Shown: positions 48,943 to 62,200 of the stretch, piece after piece
Layout of the letters: each line of letters starts with the position of its first letter
Position numbering within the stretch: the stretch's first letter is position 1
From: Moringa oleifera
Taxonomy: Eukaryota; Streptophyta; Magnoliopsida; Brassicales; Moringaceae
Direction: 5' to 3'
NCBI GenBank assembly: GCA_021397835.1
Contig: JAJFZO010000658.1
Coordinates: forward strand, 2,363,501 to 2,427,500
Length of the DNA: 64,000 bases
The notes under the pieces: generated by a model
Told to the model about the DNA's origin: nothing
The model's input: the letters and a program-made list of their open reading frames with translations, nothing else
The model's database searches: none
Position numbers and translations under genes: made by a program

Positions 48943-49362
48943 CTTATATTAAATATATATTTTTTATTTAAATAAAATCATAATTAGTTTTTAGATGAAA
49001 TGATTCATTAATTATATTATATAAATTACTGATTAAAATATTGTTCGAAATCTTTTATTCTCCAGGCGAATCTCTTAAACAAATTAGAATAATCCGATAA
49101 CTTTATTTTAAATTTTGAAAAAAAAAAATATTTAATTTGACTTGAAGTTTGCTGAGTTTGTTTAAAGTCATGATTATAACAAAGTTGCCAATTAAACATC
49201 ATGGATCAAATAGAACACACCAGAAAGTAAGGCAAGAACACTTTAGAATTCCATTGAACCACAGAGAAAATTACTTGCTATACCAATCCCCCCATTTGAA
49301 ACGTAGCAAAATGAAACAGGCAGAAAGAAAAGAAAAGAAAAAAAACAGTAAAAGGAATCATA
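48943..49362. other. Convergent 3' spacer, QWRF and PXY
   Basis: Only 420 bp separate the two stop codons of genes transcribed toward each other. The sequence is AT-rich with a short A-tract near 49120. It should hold both 3' UTRs, which may overlap. Confidence 0.6.
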
Positions 49363-52300
49363 TTAACATTCTGTTGAAGCCTTTTTTGGTACTACAGTAC
49401 CATCATCAGTGTCACTGCCAACACAACCCACGTTGTTACCACCACCAACACCACCACCGTTGCTTCCTAAACTCCCCGGTAACTTCCTCTTCGGCTTCGC
49501 CTCCTGCAGCATCAACACCACATCCCTCATCGATGGCCGGTCCGCCGGATTCCGGCTGGTGCAGAGCAATGCAATTCTGAGCATTTGCATCATTTCTTCC
49601 CTCACAGATGCACACGACGCCCCGGCGTTCTTATCCAAGATACCGTTAATCCCATCTTTGATCTTGATTTTAGACCTAACCCAATCCACGATGCTGTTAC
49701 CGTCTCCGAATTCTGCGTCGACTGATTTTTTACCGGTGATGATCTCCATCAACACGACGCCGTAGCTGTATATGTCACTCTTCTCGTCAACTTGTAGGGT
49801 GTAAGCATACTCTGCAATAACAAACACGGCCTTAATGATCCAGTGCAACGCAAAACACCGAAAGAAATTCAGAAAACTCAAAGTAAGGTCAACATATACA
49901 GCATGATTTAAGAAAACTAAACCATTAAAGATCAAGTTCTGGGTAGGACCCAATAATAAATTCACTAGATCTTGCAAGAACGACTTGGAAAAAGAAAAAG
50001 TGGGATTGAAAAGAAAAGGCAGAGCCTCATAGTGCGCCTTGCACTGCAACTGTACAGAGCCGTCGGAGGCCCAAAGAAGAAAACTGAAAGAGACTATTGA
50101 TTTCTCTTGCCCTCAGGCGTGCTGTAGAAATAACCATTCTTTGCAAAAAGAAAAACCCATTAATCTTTAAGAACCCTGCAAAATGAATTCAACAAACAAG
50201 CAAAAAAGAGAAGTACCCATCTCTTCTTTCTTCCTTTATTTATTTTTTTCTTTCTTTTTCTTTCAAAAGAAAAGGATGAGACCCTCACAATCCCAGTAAA
50301 CAAACAGTCATAATCAAAGCAGATCATAGAAGATATCATCAGAGGATGGAAAGGGAGACATTTCTATGCTTTTTGGGCTGATAATAATTACGTGTCTTGT
50401 GAAAAATGTGAGATTATCAGTTCGATAATACCTTATTAAGATCTTTAATCATGTTGATTGATTATAAGCAAGTCATCTAACAAATCCACTGTAGCTTAAA
50501 GATGATTATGAGCAAACAGGACGGGATTGGCTTTGAAAGGTGGAGCTTGCCTAAATGCACTACAAACAAGCATTTTAAAGACTAACAAACAAAAGTGCCT
50601 ACGACGACGTACGAGTTATCAATATGCTAAAATACACACCAGTTCCATGCGCATAGTAGCAGAATGCCATCTTCCAGCAGGAGAGAAAGTATCATAAGCG
50701 AAATAATAATAATAATAATAATGAAAATAATGAAAATAACAAAAATACGGCACCTGGCGCGATGTAGCCGTAGGATCCGGCAATGACTGACATGGATTCG
50801 TCACTCTGGATCAGCTTTGCGACACCAAAATCTGCCACTCTGGCCTCCATCTCACCGTCCAGCAAGATATTGCTGGGCTTGAGATCGCGGTGCACGATCA
50901 CAGGGTCACAGTCGTGGTGAAGATAGCAGATACCCTGAGCCACCCCGAGCGCGATCTTGTACCGCGTAACCCAGTCTGCGACGAGATTCTCTCCCTTGTT
51001 CTTGCCATGCAGTAGATCGTCTAAGTTCCCGTTTGGCATGTATTCATACAGCAGCATTGTGCACTCCCTGTTGCTGCAGCACCCTAACAATCTCACTATG
51101 TTACGATGTCTCACGTTCCCTAGCACCTCCACCTCAGCCAACACTCCTCTCCTCCGTCTGATGTTGTTCTCCTTGTGCTTACCCCACAACTTCTTCACCG
51201 CTATGATCTCGCCACTTGGCATCTCGGCCTTGTAGACGGTCCCCGTGGACCCCATCCCTATGATCTTATCGGTCATGGACAGACACTCTAGCACATCATC
51301 CGCCGTGAAGTTCAACCGTTGGAAGGCGGTCAACTTCCACGGTCCGATCTCGCGGTCATTGCTGAATCGACGGCTGTAATTCGCGTGGAAACAGCGGGTT
51401 CCAGCGACAAGCACGAACAGGCCGATGCCGAAGGCCGCAGCCATGATCCAAACGATGGCTCCGGCAGTCTTCTTCGGCTGCTGTTGCCGGCCGCGGACCT
51501 CGACGTCGCCAGCGGAGAGAGTATCCGCCGGGCATGGCTTCACTAAAACCCCGCCGCAGAGTCCTTGGTTCCCCGAAAAGGACGAGGGATGCAAACTGGG
51601 AAATATTGTACCGGATGCTGGTACAGGGCCAGTTAGCAAGTTATAGGAAACGTTGAAGCTCTCCAGCGTGCTACAATTCTCGAAATTCGAGGGTATGGTG
51701 CCCGTGAGGAAATTGTGGGACAGGTCGACGTCAGTGATGGATGGAAGCGTTGATATTTCCCAGGGAATGATTCCAGTGAGCGAATTGCGGCTCAGGTTCA
51801 GGCACAGCAGCTTCGCGCAGTGGCCGATATCCCAAGGAATGCTGCCATTTAGCGAATTGCCTTGCAATTCGATCTTGTACAAGCTCCTGCACCCGATAAA
51901 ATCGGGGATTTTACCAAAGAGGTTGCTAGAACTGGCAGAGAAAATCTGCAGACTCGGGGCGCGCCATATGTTGTCAGGCAATGTGCTGTTGAAGGAGTTT
52001 TCGGAGATGTTTAGGTATTGTAGCGTGGGTGCATTGCCAATATCAGACGGGATTTCGCCACTGAAGCTATTATCGCTCACGTCGACGTATGTTAAGTTAG
52101 GCAAGAGGCCAAAACCGTGAGGAATGCTACCGTTGAGAAGGTTGTTTTGGATTCGAAACCTTGATAATGAAGTGCAGTTTGTTAAGCTTGCTGGGATCTC
52201 GTTGGTGAACTTGTTAGAGAAGAGAATGAGCTTGAAAAGCTTATTTCCATGGCAGAGGCTTGGAGGGATTGGACCAGTAAGCAAATTGGAGGACACATCG

Positions 52301-53415
52301 AGAGACAACAACTTCCCATTTGAACCGAGCTTCTGCGGAAGAATACCTGTCAGGTTGTTGTTCCAAAGAAGCAAGGTGGTGAGGTTTGGCAGCTCGCCAA
52401 TTCCTTCTGGTATGGGGCCCGTGAGTTTGTTGCTTATCAAGCTCAACCACATTAGCTCTTCTAAAGAGGATAATCCATCTGGGATGGTGCCTGAAAGCTG
52501 ATTATCTGATAAATCCAGATACTTAAGAGCTTTTAAACTGGTGTAACTCGCCGGGATTTCACCAGAGAATTTGTTCTTGAAGAGATACAAGGCCTCGAGC
52601 TTGGTTAAATTGCCCAGTTCTTGCGGAAGAGGGCCAGAGATATTGCAACATGAGACGTCCAAGTACTTGAGATTCGACAACAAAGAGAATTCTACTGGTA
52701 TCTTGCCTAAGAACCCATTGTATCCGATCTCCAAGCGCTCAAGTTGGGTCAAGAATCCTAACTGGGCCGGTACTGGTCCTTCCAGCAAATTTCCAGCTAA
52801 GTGTAGAAACTTCAATCTCGGGAAACTTCCATAGCCAACAGGAATAGCTCCTTCGAAGAAGCTTCCTCCTAGGTTGAGCTGCTCAAGAAAGCGTAACTGA
52901 ATAAATTCTTCAGGTAATGGGCCTTTGAAACTGTTGCTGTATGCATTGAAGATCCTCAAGAACTTGAGCTTGGATATCCCGTCAGGAAAAGTTGAATTGA
53001 AAAAGTTGTGGCTGATATCTAGAGTCCTGAGCTGAACCAACTCAAAGATGGCCGGCTGGAGAAACCCATCAAAGGAATTCCCACTCAAATTCAAGTTTAT
53101 CAGGCTCGACAAGTATTTGATTTCAGCTGGAATTGCACCAGAAAGATTGCGGCCCGAGAGATCAAGGAAGGTGACTTCAGCTGTTTGAGGGTTGCACTTG
53201 ATGCCAGACCATGAACACCAAACGGGGTCTTGAACATTAGGCTTGGAGAGGGCCGGCGTAGGGTCCCAGCCACGGAAGGTGTTCAGAGGGTCTTTGAGGG
53301 AGGATTTTATGGAAAGAAGAGAGAGAAGCTGGGGAGGGAGAGTAGTTGCAGAGAGAACCAGAGAGCAGTAGAGGGAGAATGTGAGAAAGAAAAGAAAGGG
53401 AGGTTTCATGGTCAT
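49363..53415 (-). CDS. PXY: LRR receptor-like kinase PXY/TDR (TDIF receptor)
   Basis: Exons 50754-53415 and 49363-49811 join in phase across a 942-bp intron to encode 1,036 aa (Arabidopsis PXY/TDR is about 1,041). The start is MTMKPPFLFF at 53415, followed by a signal peptide to about residue 23. An N-terminal LRR cap with the paired cysteine motif VWCSWSGIKC is followed by more than twenty extracellular LRRs and a C-terminal CGG...CP cap. The transmembrane helix is at about 651-673 (AGAIVWIMAAAFGIGLFVLV). The kinase has the glycine loop IIGMGSTGTVY (718-728), catalytic lysine near 741, HRDLKPSN (842-849) and DFG (862-864); the intron splits the APE motif. It is an RD-type active kinase. PXY binds CLE41/CLE44 (TDIF) peptides at the plasma membrane and keeps cambial cells dividing. 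The C-terminal tail is Gly/Asp-rich. It lies near SMC6 as in Arabidopsis (At5g61480, from memory). Confidence 0.94.
50702..50722. repeat. (AAT)n microsatellite in the PXY intron
   Basis: A run of AAT trinucleotides lies about 30 bp inside the PXY intron donor (minus strand). Confidence 0.85.
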
Positions 53416-56400
53416 GGAAAAAATGTGGGGATCTTGGTTGAGAGGTATGCGTTGTTCAGAGAGGTAAATTTAAGGGAAGAGGGGTTTTCATTGAGAGAGA
53501 GAGCTTTTGATGAGAGTGCTGGGCGCAGAGGGTGTTTCATGATGATGATGATGATGCTTATTTTTGGTTCAGTGGGGTTTCATTTTCCTTTTTCCCTCGG
53601 TGGGCATGGAAGACAGAGAAAGAGAGAGAAACAAAACTGCTTACTGCCATAGCCACTTCTTGTATTGCTCTATTTTCCCACCTTTGTCTGGCTCTGGCTC
53701 TGCCTCCGGCTCTCTCTCCCATCTACTCTTTTGGTTTTTCTTGTATTTCTTTTCTCCTTTTCTTTTGGTTCGCAACTTTTCATCATTCCTTGTTTCCTTT
53801 ATCTTTCTCTAAGAAATTGATAAATTTCTGTAACAGTGTCTGTGTCTCACAGGATCCAAGAAAGACATTTCAATTTCCCACCATTTTCTCCATTCCATTT
53901 TTTAAACAGTTCCCATATTTTCTTTTCCTTTTTCCATCCCATCCCTTCCCTTTCCCTGGACTGTTTCAGGGTAGATGGACCACAGATTCTCTCCTGCTCT
54001 TTGAATAAACAACTCCATAGAGACAATTAAACAGACGCCTTCTGCTCTGCTTAAATGATTGAACAGGATCACAAAATTGGCTGATTTTCAGGACCTTTGG
54101 CATCATCTAACATTCCTTCTCGTTCGTCATTATCATCCTCTCATTTGTACACTTTCCCCCATCTTATAATATACACATACAAACATAATTTATTTTTACA
54201 TAATAATTTCTTTAATTTAAAAATATAGAAAGATTATACTTTTATATATTAATTGCTTAAATAAAAATTTTAAAAATATTATCATACCCAATTCAAAATT
54301 ATGATTCTCAAAAATTAAAAATAGAAAATAACCCTTATTTAATTAATGAAATAGATTAATATTAAAAAAAAAAACTTAAGATAGTTTGAAACAGGAAGGA
54401 GCACTCTGGAGCATCATTAGTGGGTTGTCAAGCTCTATACTAAATAGGCCTGCCATTCTATTCCTTTGAAATCATCACATTTCAACAAACTGGCGCGGTG
54501 CGTTCAAAACCAGCGTAAGAAGACCAAAACATCCCTGTGCTACGCAATAGACGCAAATGTGGCGTGGGTTCGTTCTAAATAGTTATTAAATTGGCGAAAA
54601 CCAAAACCAATATTCCCCTCTTGAATTTAACAATTAAAATTTTAATAGTTACTGATAGACCGAAATTCTGAGCTGCTTTTTCTGCCGTGTTTTGACTTTA
54701 AACAAAGCTTTGCCATGATCAGCATTCACCTTTTCTGATTTTAAATATTGCTTAAATTAAAAATTATTTCTTGAGATAAGGACAAAGCTTCCCACCTAAT
54801 CATCTTTACCCGTTTGTTAATTCCGTGTTTATGCATATGCCTCCATCCGACATCTTTTTTGCTTTATTATCGAAGCCATTATTTATACCCTCATGGGGTC
54901 GGTCAAGATGATTGGGTAAATTCATATAAGCAACTTATTTTTTTATAAATATATTTATTAATATAAATCAAGATGTTTATATATTTTATAAATATATTTA
55001 AAATGGTAAGCAATTCACTCATAAACACATATAAAACAAAATAGATAAATTTACTCACAATATTAGTGTATTTTTTTAATCAAATAAGATATGATGTTAT
55101 CAATATCCTCAGGAAGATTATATAAATAATTATTTTTTTGAATTTGAAACTTGTAATGATGACTATCTGCACTATTTTGCAATTAAAAATATTACTAATT
55201 GATATATGATTTTGTCCCCACTGCCTGGCTCTGCATTGCTTGATGCACATTGAGTTACAAATTTTTTTAAAAATTAAAAATTTTAATATGTTTGATTTAT
55301 TTTTAAAAATACTATTCATATTTAAAAATATGGTATAAACATATAATTTTAAATATATAAATAAATATATATAAGGTAAGATCCTTATGAGGTATCCAAA
55401 ATATTTTTTTTATTACTTTAAAATTTAAAATTTTGTTTTATTAATTTAAATTATATCAAAATTTTAATAATGTTTATTTTATAATTTGTTATATTAATAT
55501 AAAAATAATTGTAATTATTTGTTTTATTAAATTATTTAGTGTCATCATTTACGAAAAAAATAAAAAAAACTGAAATTAAGGTAAAGACAAAGTTGTTGCA
55601 TTTAAAAATTCAGTGATAAATGTCGCTTTCTTCTATCATTTAGCGATCCAAATGGTCAGAGGAACACGCTGCATGTTTTGTTTTAAATACGACAGTGAAA
55701 TTCATGCTCCCAGTTTCAACGGAAATGAAAATAACGGGCTAGGCTTAAGTAGTTCCAGCAGTAGAAACAAGACATTTCGTCATCCCACGGAAGAACCAGC
55801 AGCTTTTTCAGTGATATCCTATAAATTTTTTAAAAATAATTTCATAATTTAATTGAGAGAAAAATTTTATTTATTTATTTTTTGAAAAAAGGAAAGCCAG
55901 ACAAAGTCTCTGCTCAAGGCACATTCCAATTGGTTTCTCGTAGGGGTGTTTATGGAATTCCGTGACTTCTTGTTGTTCTTGCTTTAGGCACGCTTCTCTT
56001 CCACCGCTTTAATTGGCCAATGTCTCTTCCTTTTTGTAAACATATAAAAACATTATTATAAAAATAACATTTACAATATGATGTAATATCATGTCACTGT
56101 AAGACAAAATCTAACATGATGATACATTTATTATCATTATGATGAATATTTGCAAAAAAAGAAAATTGTTTTAGAATATATATTTTTTTTACAGAAATTC
56201 AGATTAATTTCAGTAGTCGAAACAAAATTCAACATGAAAATAATGAGTCAGGGCTGGTATCTACAAATTCAAAATGTACTTCCAATTTTAAATGTTTTCC
56301 TTGGAACAATAGGACATGTCCACTTTTTCCGTGCCCTAAAGTTACATGAGAGGAAGCATGGTCAATTGAAGCAGCTGAAAGTACCGAACTACCCACGCAA

Positions 56401-56590
56401 AGGAAAATGGAAGAAGAGCACGAGGGATAAAAAAGAGAAAGAAAAAGCTACATTGATCTGATTAAGCCATCTTAGCCAGAGAATGGCGGGTGGGCCCAAG
56501 TTTGCCAACAGTTGGGGCCCACTTTCGCTTTGTCTCCTTCATACCCTTCATCCTGTGTATTCATGCACAGTTGTTGTCTTTATGCATGAA
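53416..56590. other. PXY upstream region and AT-rich spacer
   Basis: The first 600 bp are purine/pyrimidine-biased, with a GATGAT run near 53540-53561 and GAGAGA tracts, consistent with a long PXY leader and promoter. From 54.1 to 56.1 kb the DNA is very AT-rich. Open frames at about 55613-55852 and 56150-56461 have no recognisable domain and are not called. No RNA gene was recognised. Confidence 0.55.
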
Positions 56591-56608
56591 GTTCAGTGGC
56601 TGTGTTAT

Positions 56609-56625
56609 CACGTGCCTGTCACGTG
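56609..56625. promoter_or_regulatory. Paired G-boxes (CACGTG x2)
   Basis: Two perfect CACGTG palindromes at 56609-56614 and 56620-56625 are 11 bp apart start to start, one helical turn. CGCGTGAC (56713-56720) and CACGCGTGAC (56824-56833) lie within the next 220 bp. Such clusters bind bHLH or bZIP factors. The controlled gene is not identified. Confidence 0.6.
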
Positions 56626-56839
56626 AATTTCATTATTTCGTTCTTTTTTTTTTTTCCCCACTTTGAGGAAATGTTAAGAGAGATGTGCGTTCAGAGACTA
56701 AAAGGGTGGTCTCGCGTGACGGACGGTGACCCCACCAACAATATACGCACTGAGGGTTGAATGATGATGATGATCACGATGATGGATGATTGATGAGGGA
56801 TTATGAGGGAGTCACGCCACGCCCACGCGTGACCTAACG

Positions 56840-59800
56840 CTGCCTCCTCACTTTTTCTAGACTACGATTTTCCCTTTCTTGTCTCACCAAAGACAATCCA
56901 ACTCCCACTGTGTACCGATTTCATATATTACCCTCAAATTTCCAGTTTCTTACATCATCTGCCACTGCTCCAACTCCCTCACACTCACATTTATGAGCCA
57001 TCATTGGCCTGCATGGCTTTGAGCACGAAAGCTTCTTGTCCTTATTCTGCAACTATTAGTTGTTGAAGTTAATCGGTTGCGTTTTTCATGTATCTGTTGA
57101 AGGTGAAATCTTTTTAGGGTATTTGATTTGAAATCTTCTATACTATCGTTTCTGTTGGGCAATAATGGGGAATTTTCTGTGTTGAGTGGGGTGAAAGGAT
57201 CGCAGGGTTTGTCCTTTAGTAAGATGCCCTGCCTACCAATGTTTGATAAAATGTTAAGTCTGATAAATTTCAAGTTTTTGGCCTTCCCTCTTACACTCAA
57301 ACACAGAAACGGAACCAAACTGTCAATGTTAGCTCATTTAGAGGCACATGTGACCCGTCTTTTCTTTGCGCTGTCAATGCATTTGTAAGCTGGGTAGCTT
57401 TCTTTAAGAATGCAGTCTCTTAGGCATCTATGAGTATCCATTAGAGGTAGTCATTTATAGCTTCTTTTGCCTCGGATTTGGATTGCTAAGTGGGTTCATG
57501 AATCATTTTTCTCTCTGCCCATTCAGGGAACATGGTGAAAAGCATTTGGTTGAACTGCATTGGCCTCAATATTGAAGAGCAGAAGGTGCCATACAGACCT
57601 AAGAGCATACTGATGATCTTATATTTTAAGATTGTTGCAGGCTCCGCCCACAAGCTATTCATGTTTTCTGTGACTAAATTTAACAGAAATGTGCAAAAAA
57701 GAGGGGAAAAATGAGACACTCTCTTCATCTCTGGGCATTCCCTGAGACTGCTATTTGTTTATATGCTTGTGGGTAAATATATGTGAACAGAATTCGAGGT
57801 GGGTCCCACAGAAAACAAGTGGTAGTGGACAGCGCACTGTTGATGACTTCCATTGGAAGAATAAAATCAATTTACTGAGCTGATATTTGTCGTAAGCATG
57901 AGCTCACACTAATAACTGATTGGATCAAAACAATCCGTCAGACCTATCGTTCATTTATTACCTTAAACCACATGATCATATCTATTTGTTTCATTTTTTC
58001 TGGATAATGGGACAAGTCAGGATCCATGTGAACATAGTTGAGTACAGCGTTTCACTGTATGAATGTATGCCTGTCTTTGTAACTATGTGAAAAGGACTTG
58101 GAGATGAGAGAATCTTATGGTAGTCATGGCGAAATGACCAAATGCCTAGTGATCAATTGCATGTACTGCCTCTAATTAAGTGGCTTTCTTACCGTTTGTT
58201 TATTCCTTGTAAGCCAACTAACCAAGTTTGAGCTCCTCTGCTTTTTAGATTTTATTGTTAATTGCAGATTTAGGAGCTAACAGATCAAACAAAGCCAAAT
58301 AACACAGGAGCCCTCTTGTGAATTGTGAGTTGACAAAGAATATGAGGCAATCTTCTATTTCACTTTTTCTTTTTGTTATCTGATTATCAAGTTAAGTGAA
58401 TTTTCCTTGGTTTTAACCTGCAATTTGAACTCTATTACTATATTTTTCTTTTCAGAAAGAAGAAAAAGAAGATGATTGTGATCATGTTATGAGATGTTCT
58501 CTATGCCTTCTATTCTTCCCAAGTTAACAGCTTTTTGTCTATAGAAGTCCTAAGAATTTTTCACTTTTAAGCAGAGCTGAATGTTGGAACAAAAGGGTTC
58601 TCTTGTAGCCTAAAGACCAGGCACTTTGCCTTTACCATATCAAGCATGCTTGCTCAAGTAGGGCTTCTGCAGACGCTCATGAATCCTCAACTCACATACG
58701 CGGCTTGTCTACTAGCTACTTCTCAGCAGTGGTTAAAGGTTAAGCTTCTCTATCTCTAATTTAATTTCATTTCCTTTAAGTGCGTATTAATTAAATTAGC
58801 AACATAAACTCCTACCACAATTCCAATGTCTTGATAGCTGAAGCATATTGATTACCATATTGGATTTTTTTTTACTGGTTTGTAGTCTAGTAAGGGTCAC
58901 TTTCAATGAACAGTTTAATTCAGTGCACCATGTAGATCAAAGACATGTGAGTTGGGGCCAGGTGGGCCTCTCCACATCTATAGTTTCCATTTCACAAGCT
59001 AGGTGTCTTTGTTGGGTTACTGTTGAACCATTCCTCTTAGATAGATACACTACATGAAAACATGTATTGTACTAAGCACTAACCATTAGACAAGAACAAT
59101 AATCTTCCAAGTGGTATCTAGCTACTGGGGCGCCTAGAAGTTTCACTGATTGGTGCCATTGTTACTGTGTTAGTTTAAACTTACTAATCCTCTAGTTTCA
59201 CTGCATCGAATCAGTGAATCATAAGTTAATACCCTGAAGCAAGTTATGTATTAATCAAGGCATGAATGGCCCCTACCCACTATGCTGAAAACACATGTTT
59301 ATTCTTTTAATGTTTTAAGTCATCTTTTCAGATTATTGTACTTAATGTTGACCTTTCTGTTCATTTTTGTTCTTCTAGGCATGCTCACTTTTATTTGCTC
59401 ATGTAGGGCAGAGCAGACCTCACTTAGTATTCCTCCTCTACTCTTCACCACGCCACATTCTGAGACAATACCATTATGTCAAACGACCTTTCACGGCTTG
59501 TAACGTACACAGGCCATTTTATTTTATGCCACAATTAAACTACTATCTCAGATTAACCCTAACTTAGAAATTTTGAAGATGTTAGAGTTCAGTAGTTTGT
59601 GAGTACTGTACATATCTTTGATTGAGCTTGTTTTGGGTCTCCTGATGATACCTTGTGTTGCATGCCAGGTAACCATTAATGGTGTGAGACCAAGAGAGTG
59701 AGCTCAAGCTTGCTACTGGCTCTTTGCCCTCTAGGCTTGTGAGGGTATATATGGTAGCCATGCAAATTAAGAGAAGTTAATGGCTACCTAGCAAGTAGAG

Positions 59801-62200
59801 GCACATGCATGTATCCTCTTTGCTCAATATGAGTACATGCATACTGTTCTTTTTTGTTACCATCATTGATTCCACCACTCACCATATTTATAGATCTCCA
59901 TGACTGGCAGGACAGGCCATGAAAATCTTACATATGTATGGTTGGTGAAGTTGTTACTTCTGCAGAGTAGTAATGGTCTGTGCCACGTGTGCAAATGCAA
60001 GAGGACCTCTTTTATGTATCGACATCTGTAACAAAGTTGCAAAGCAAACAAGATTATGAGGGGTAATACAGATTCTAAGTAAAGTGGGGGAATAGAATAA
60101 GTAGAAAAGAATGGGCGAGGGTTCCACAACAGAATGATGACAGAATTGAAACATACTCGATAGCAATATTGGATTGGGCGAGCAAAAAGTGGATTAGATT
60201 GGAGTATGGGTCCTGCTCTGGACCCATCTCAAAGAACGCTGTGTCTTCTCACGCTTTACTCTTTGACTTCACAGTCCTCTCTCTTTCTCTCTATCTTCTC
60301 ATGTGAAAAGACTTGCTCATTTTTGTTTTTTAATATTCACATCAACCTTATATAGCATTTCTCTTACTACTAAGTGGAGACAGAATGATGGGGGTTTGAA
60401 GGGTTGAGTGAATTGGGCATGCGAGACCTTCTCCCCTAAAGACTTAAGACATTGCAATATCTCAAGGAGCACGAGTGCTTCCCTCACGCGCCATTATAGC
60501 GGTTTCATTCACGCTCCAATCTCATGCCAGTTGGGGTTCTTCCAACAGTGTGAGCAAAATGACCTGAATGCAGTTTCCTCGCTTTCTTTTATATCAATTC
60601 AGCTTCCTAGTACAATCTCACGTGAAAATCTTTCACTTGGGCAAGAATTTTGTAGATCTTCTACCACATTAGCGGTTGTTTTGTTTATTAATTTACTTTA
60701 TAAGAGTTGAGTAAGTTCTTCAATTTACTGATCAACTTACTCAACACACCCTGATTAAACGCCTCAATCTATTTTACTAATCAAATCATGATTTTAAGTC
60801 TTATGGTTGTTGATTGCAATCAAGTTCATTAGAAACCAAAAAAAACCAAAAAGTTAAACTGGCTGATGGGTAGCGAATTTGTTTGTAGTTTAGCAAGGAA
60901 GCTCGTAAAATCCACGGAACTTTTAGGTGAAATAGAAAGTTACATAAGATAATTAAAGATTCATCCATGTGATAACCAAAGCATTACAATAATCACACCT
61001 TTGAAACTCTTTAAATGGGTTGTTGGATTGTGGTGGCCAAAGAGAATTTAACAAGATAACAAGAGGGTTTCACTCAAAGGGTCCCATATTATCATTACAT
61101 GTCATGTTCTTTCGCTTGGTTCTTTTGTTAAGAAAAGATGCTTTAAGGTCAAGATTATAAGGGAGGGCACCGCCACTTATTTTGAGAGTATGTGAAGAAA
61201 TAATAGACAAACCAAATGATTTAGACCTTCTAAAGTAGGCCGGATAAACCAAAAGGCAGAGCAAGAGAAATTTGGGAACTTGCCCTAATTATCTTGTTGG
61301 TAAAATGAAAGAGATAGAACATAAATACCCGTTTCCCTCTCATGATGATATATTTGGTGAACTTTGAATTATTGGGGTTAAATGTGAAGAGTATTTGTGT
61401 GGAAACTTGATACCAACCAAGATTTGATAACAAGATTGTTGAGTAATCAAAATTTGCAATTTGTAGTTGCCATGGCAAATCAAGAAGTCAACTGTAATAG
61501 TCGATGGTTAGTTAATGCCAATCTCACTCATTGTCCATGGTGAACCCTAACCCACCTGTGATCTTATCCTTTAACATAATCACATTCTCTTGTATAGTAT
61601 AAAACTCTATGCCAATATATCATTCTTGTATTGTGAGCTGGATATGTGATATAGGTTTTGAAGATTCTCTGATGGCTACCCAAGCCGTAGAAACTCTATT
61701 GATAGTCATTTGACCAAAATATGCTGATCGTCACGAGCTTGCTAACATGTATTTTAATCTTAAATGGATCACTCACCAGTAAGGGAATTCAATACCTTGC
61801 AGAGACTCAATCACTCACTAAAACACTTAATGACATGCACTTGCGAAAGGGTTCCTATTCATACTTCAGTCCCAACAGAATCTCAAATTGCATCCAACTC
61901 GGTGAGGTTTTACAGTATCTTCCACATCCTGAAGCCTTGTTTTTGTTGGATTCCCTTGCCTTCCTTAATTGTCTCTTGTGGGTTTAATCTATTCAGCCTT
62001 TAGCATGTGCTTGTGGCACTAATTGATTCCTACAATTTTAAGCAAAGCAACAATTCCAAGAGGAAATCCATTAGGAATCCAATCTCTTAAGCAAAACTCA
62101 AAGACTATCATCATTTTGTTTTAGAAGATGGAAGCCCACTTTATAATTTCATGTCGTTTGTTGGATACTGCTCTAAAACCCTAAGAAAAAATAAATCCTT
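56840..62200. other. Region without recognised gene; possible non-coding transcript
   Basis: About 5.4 kb of average-composition DNA with only short frames and no conserved domain on either strand. A TATA-like CATATATTA near 56922 follows the G-box cluster, so a plus-strand non-coding or microRNA-type transcript is conceivable. I looked for the mature sequences of the common conserved plant microRNAs I remember and found none convincing. Confidence 0.4.

Noticed and set aside
51319..52834. Plus-strand frames over the PXY exon
   Set aside because: They are antisense to LRR repeats whose regular codon pattern keeps other frames open; there is no independent signal for a gene.
58030..58065. GAACATAGTTGAGTACAGCGTT, resembling part of the miR397 precursor
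   Set aside because: Several core bases differ and no complementary arm that would form a precursor stem lies on either side. A chance match is more likely.
59815..59845. TTTGCTCAATATGAGTA, faintly like miR828
   Set aside because: There are indels in the core and no hairpin partner.
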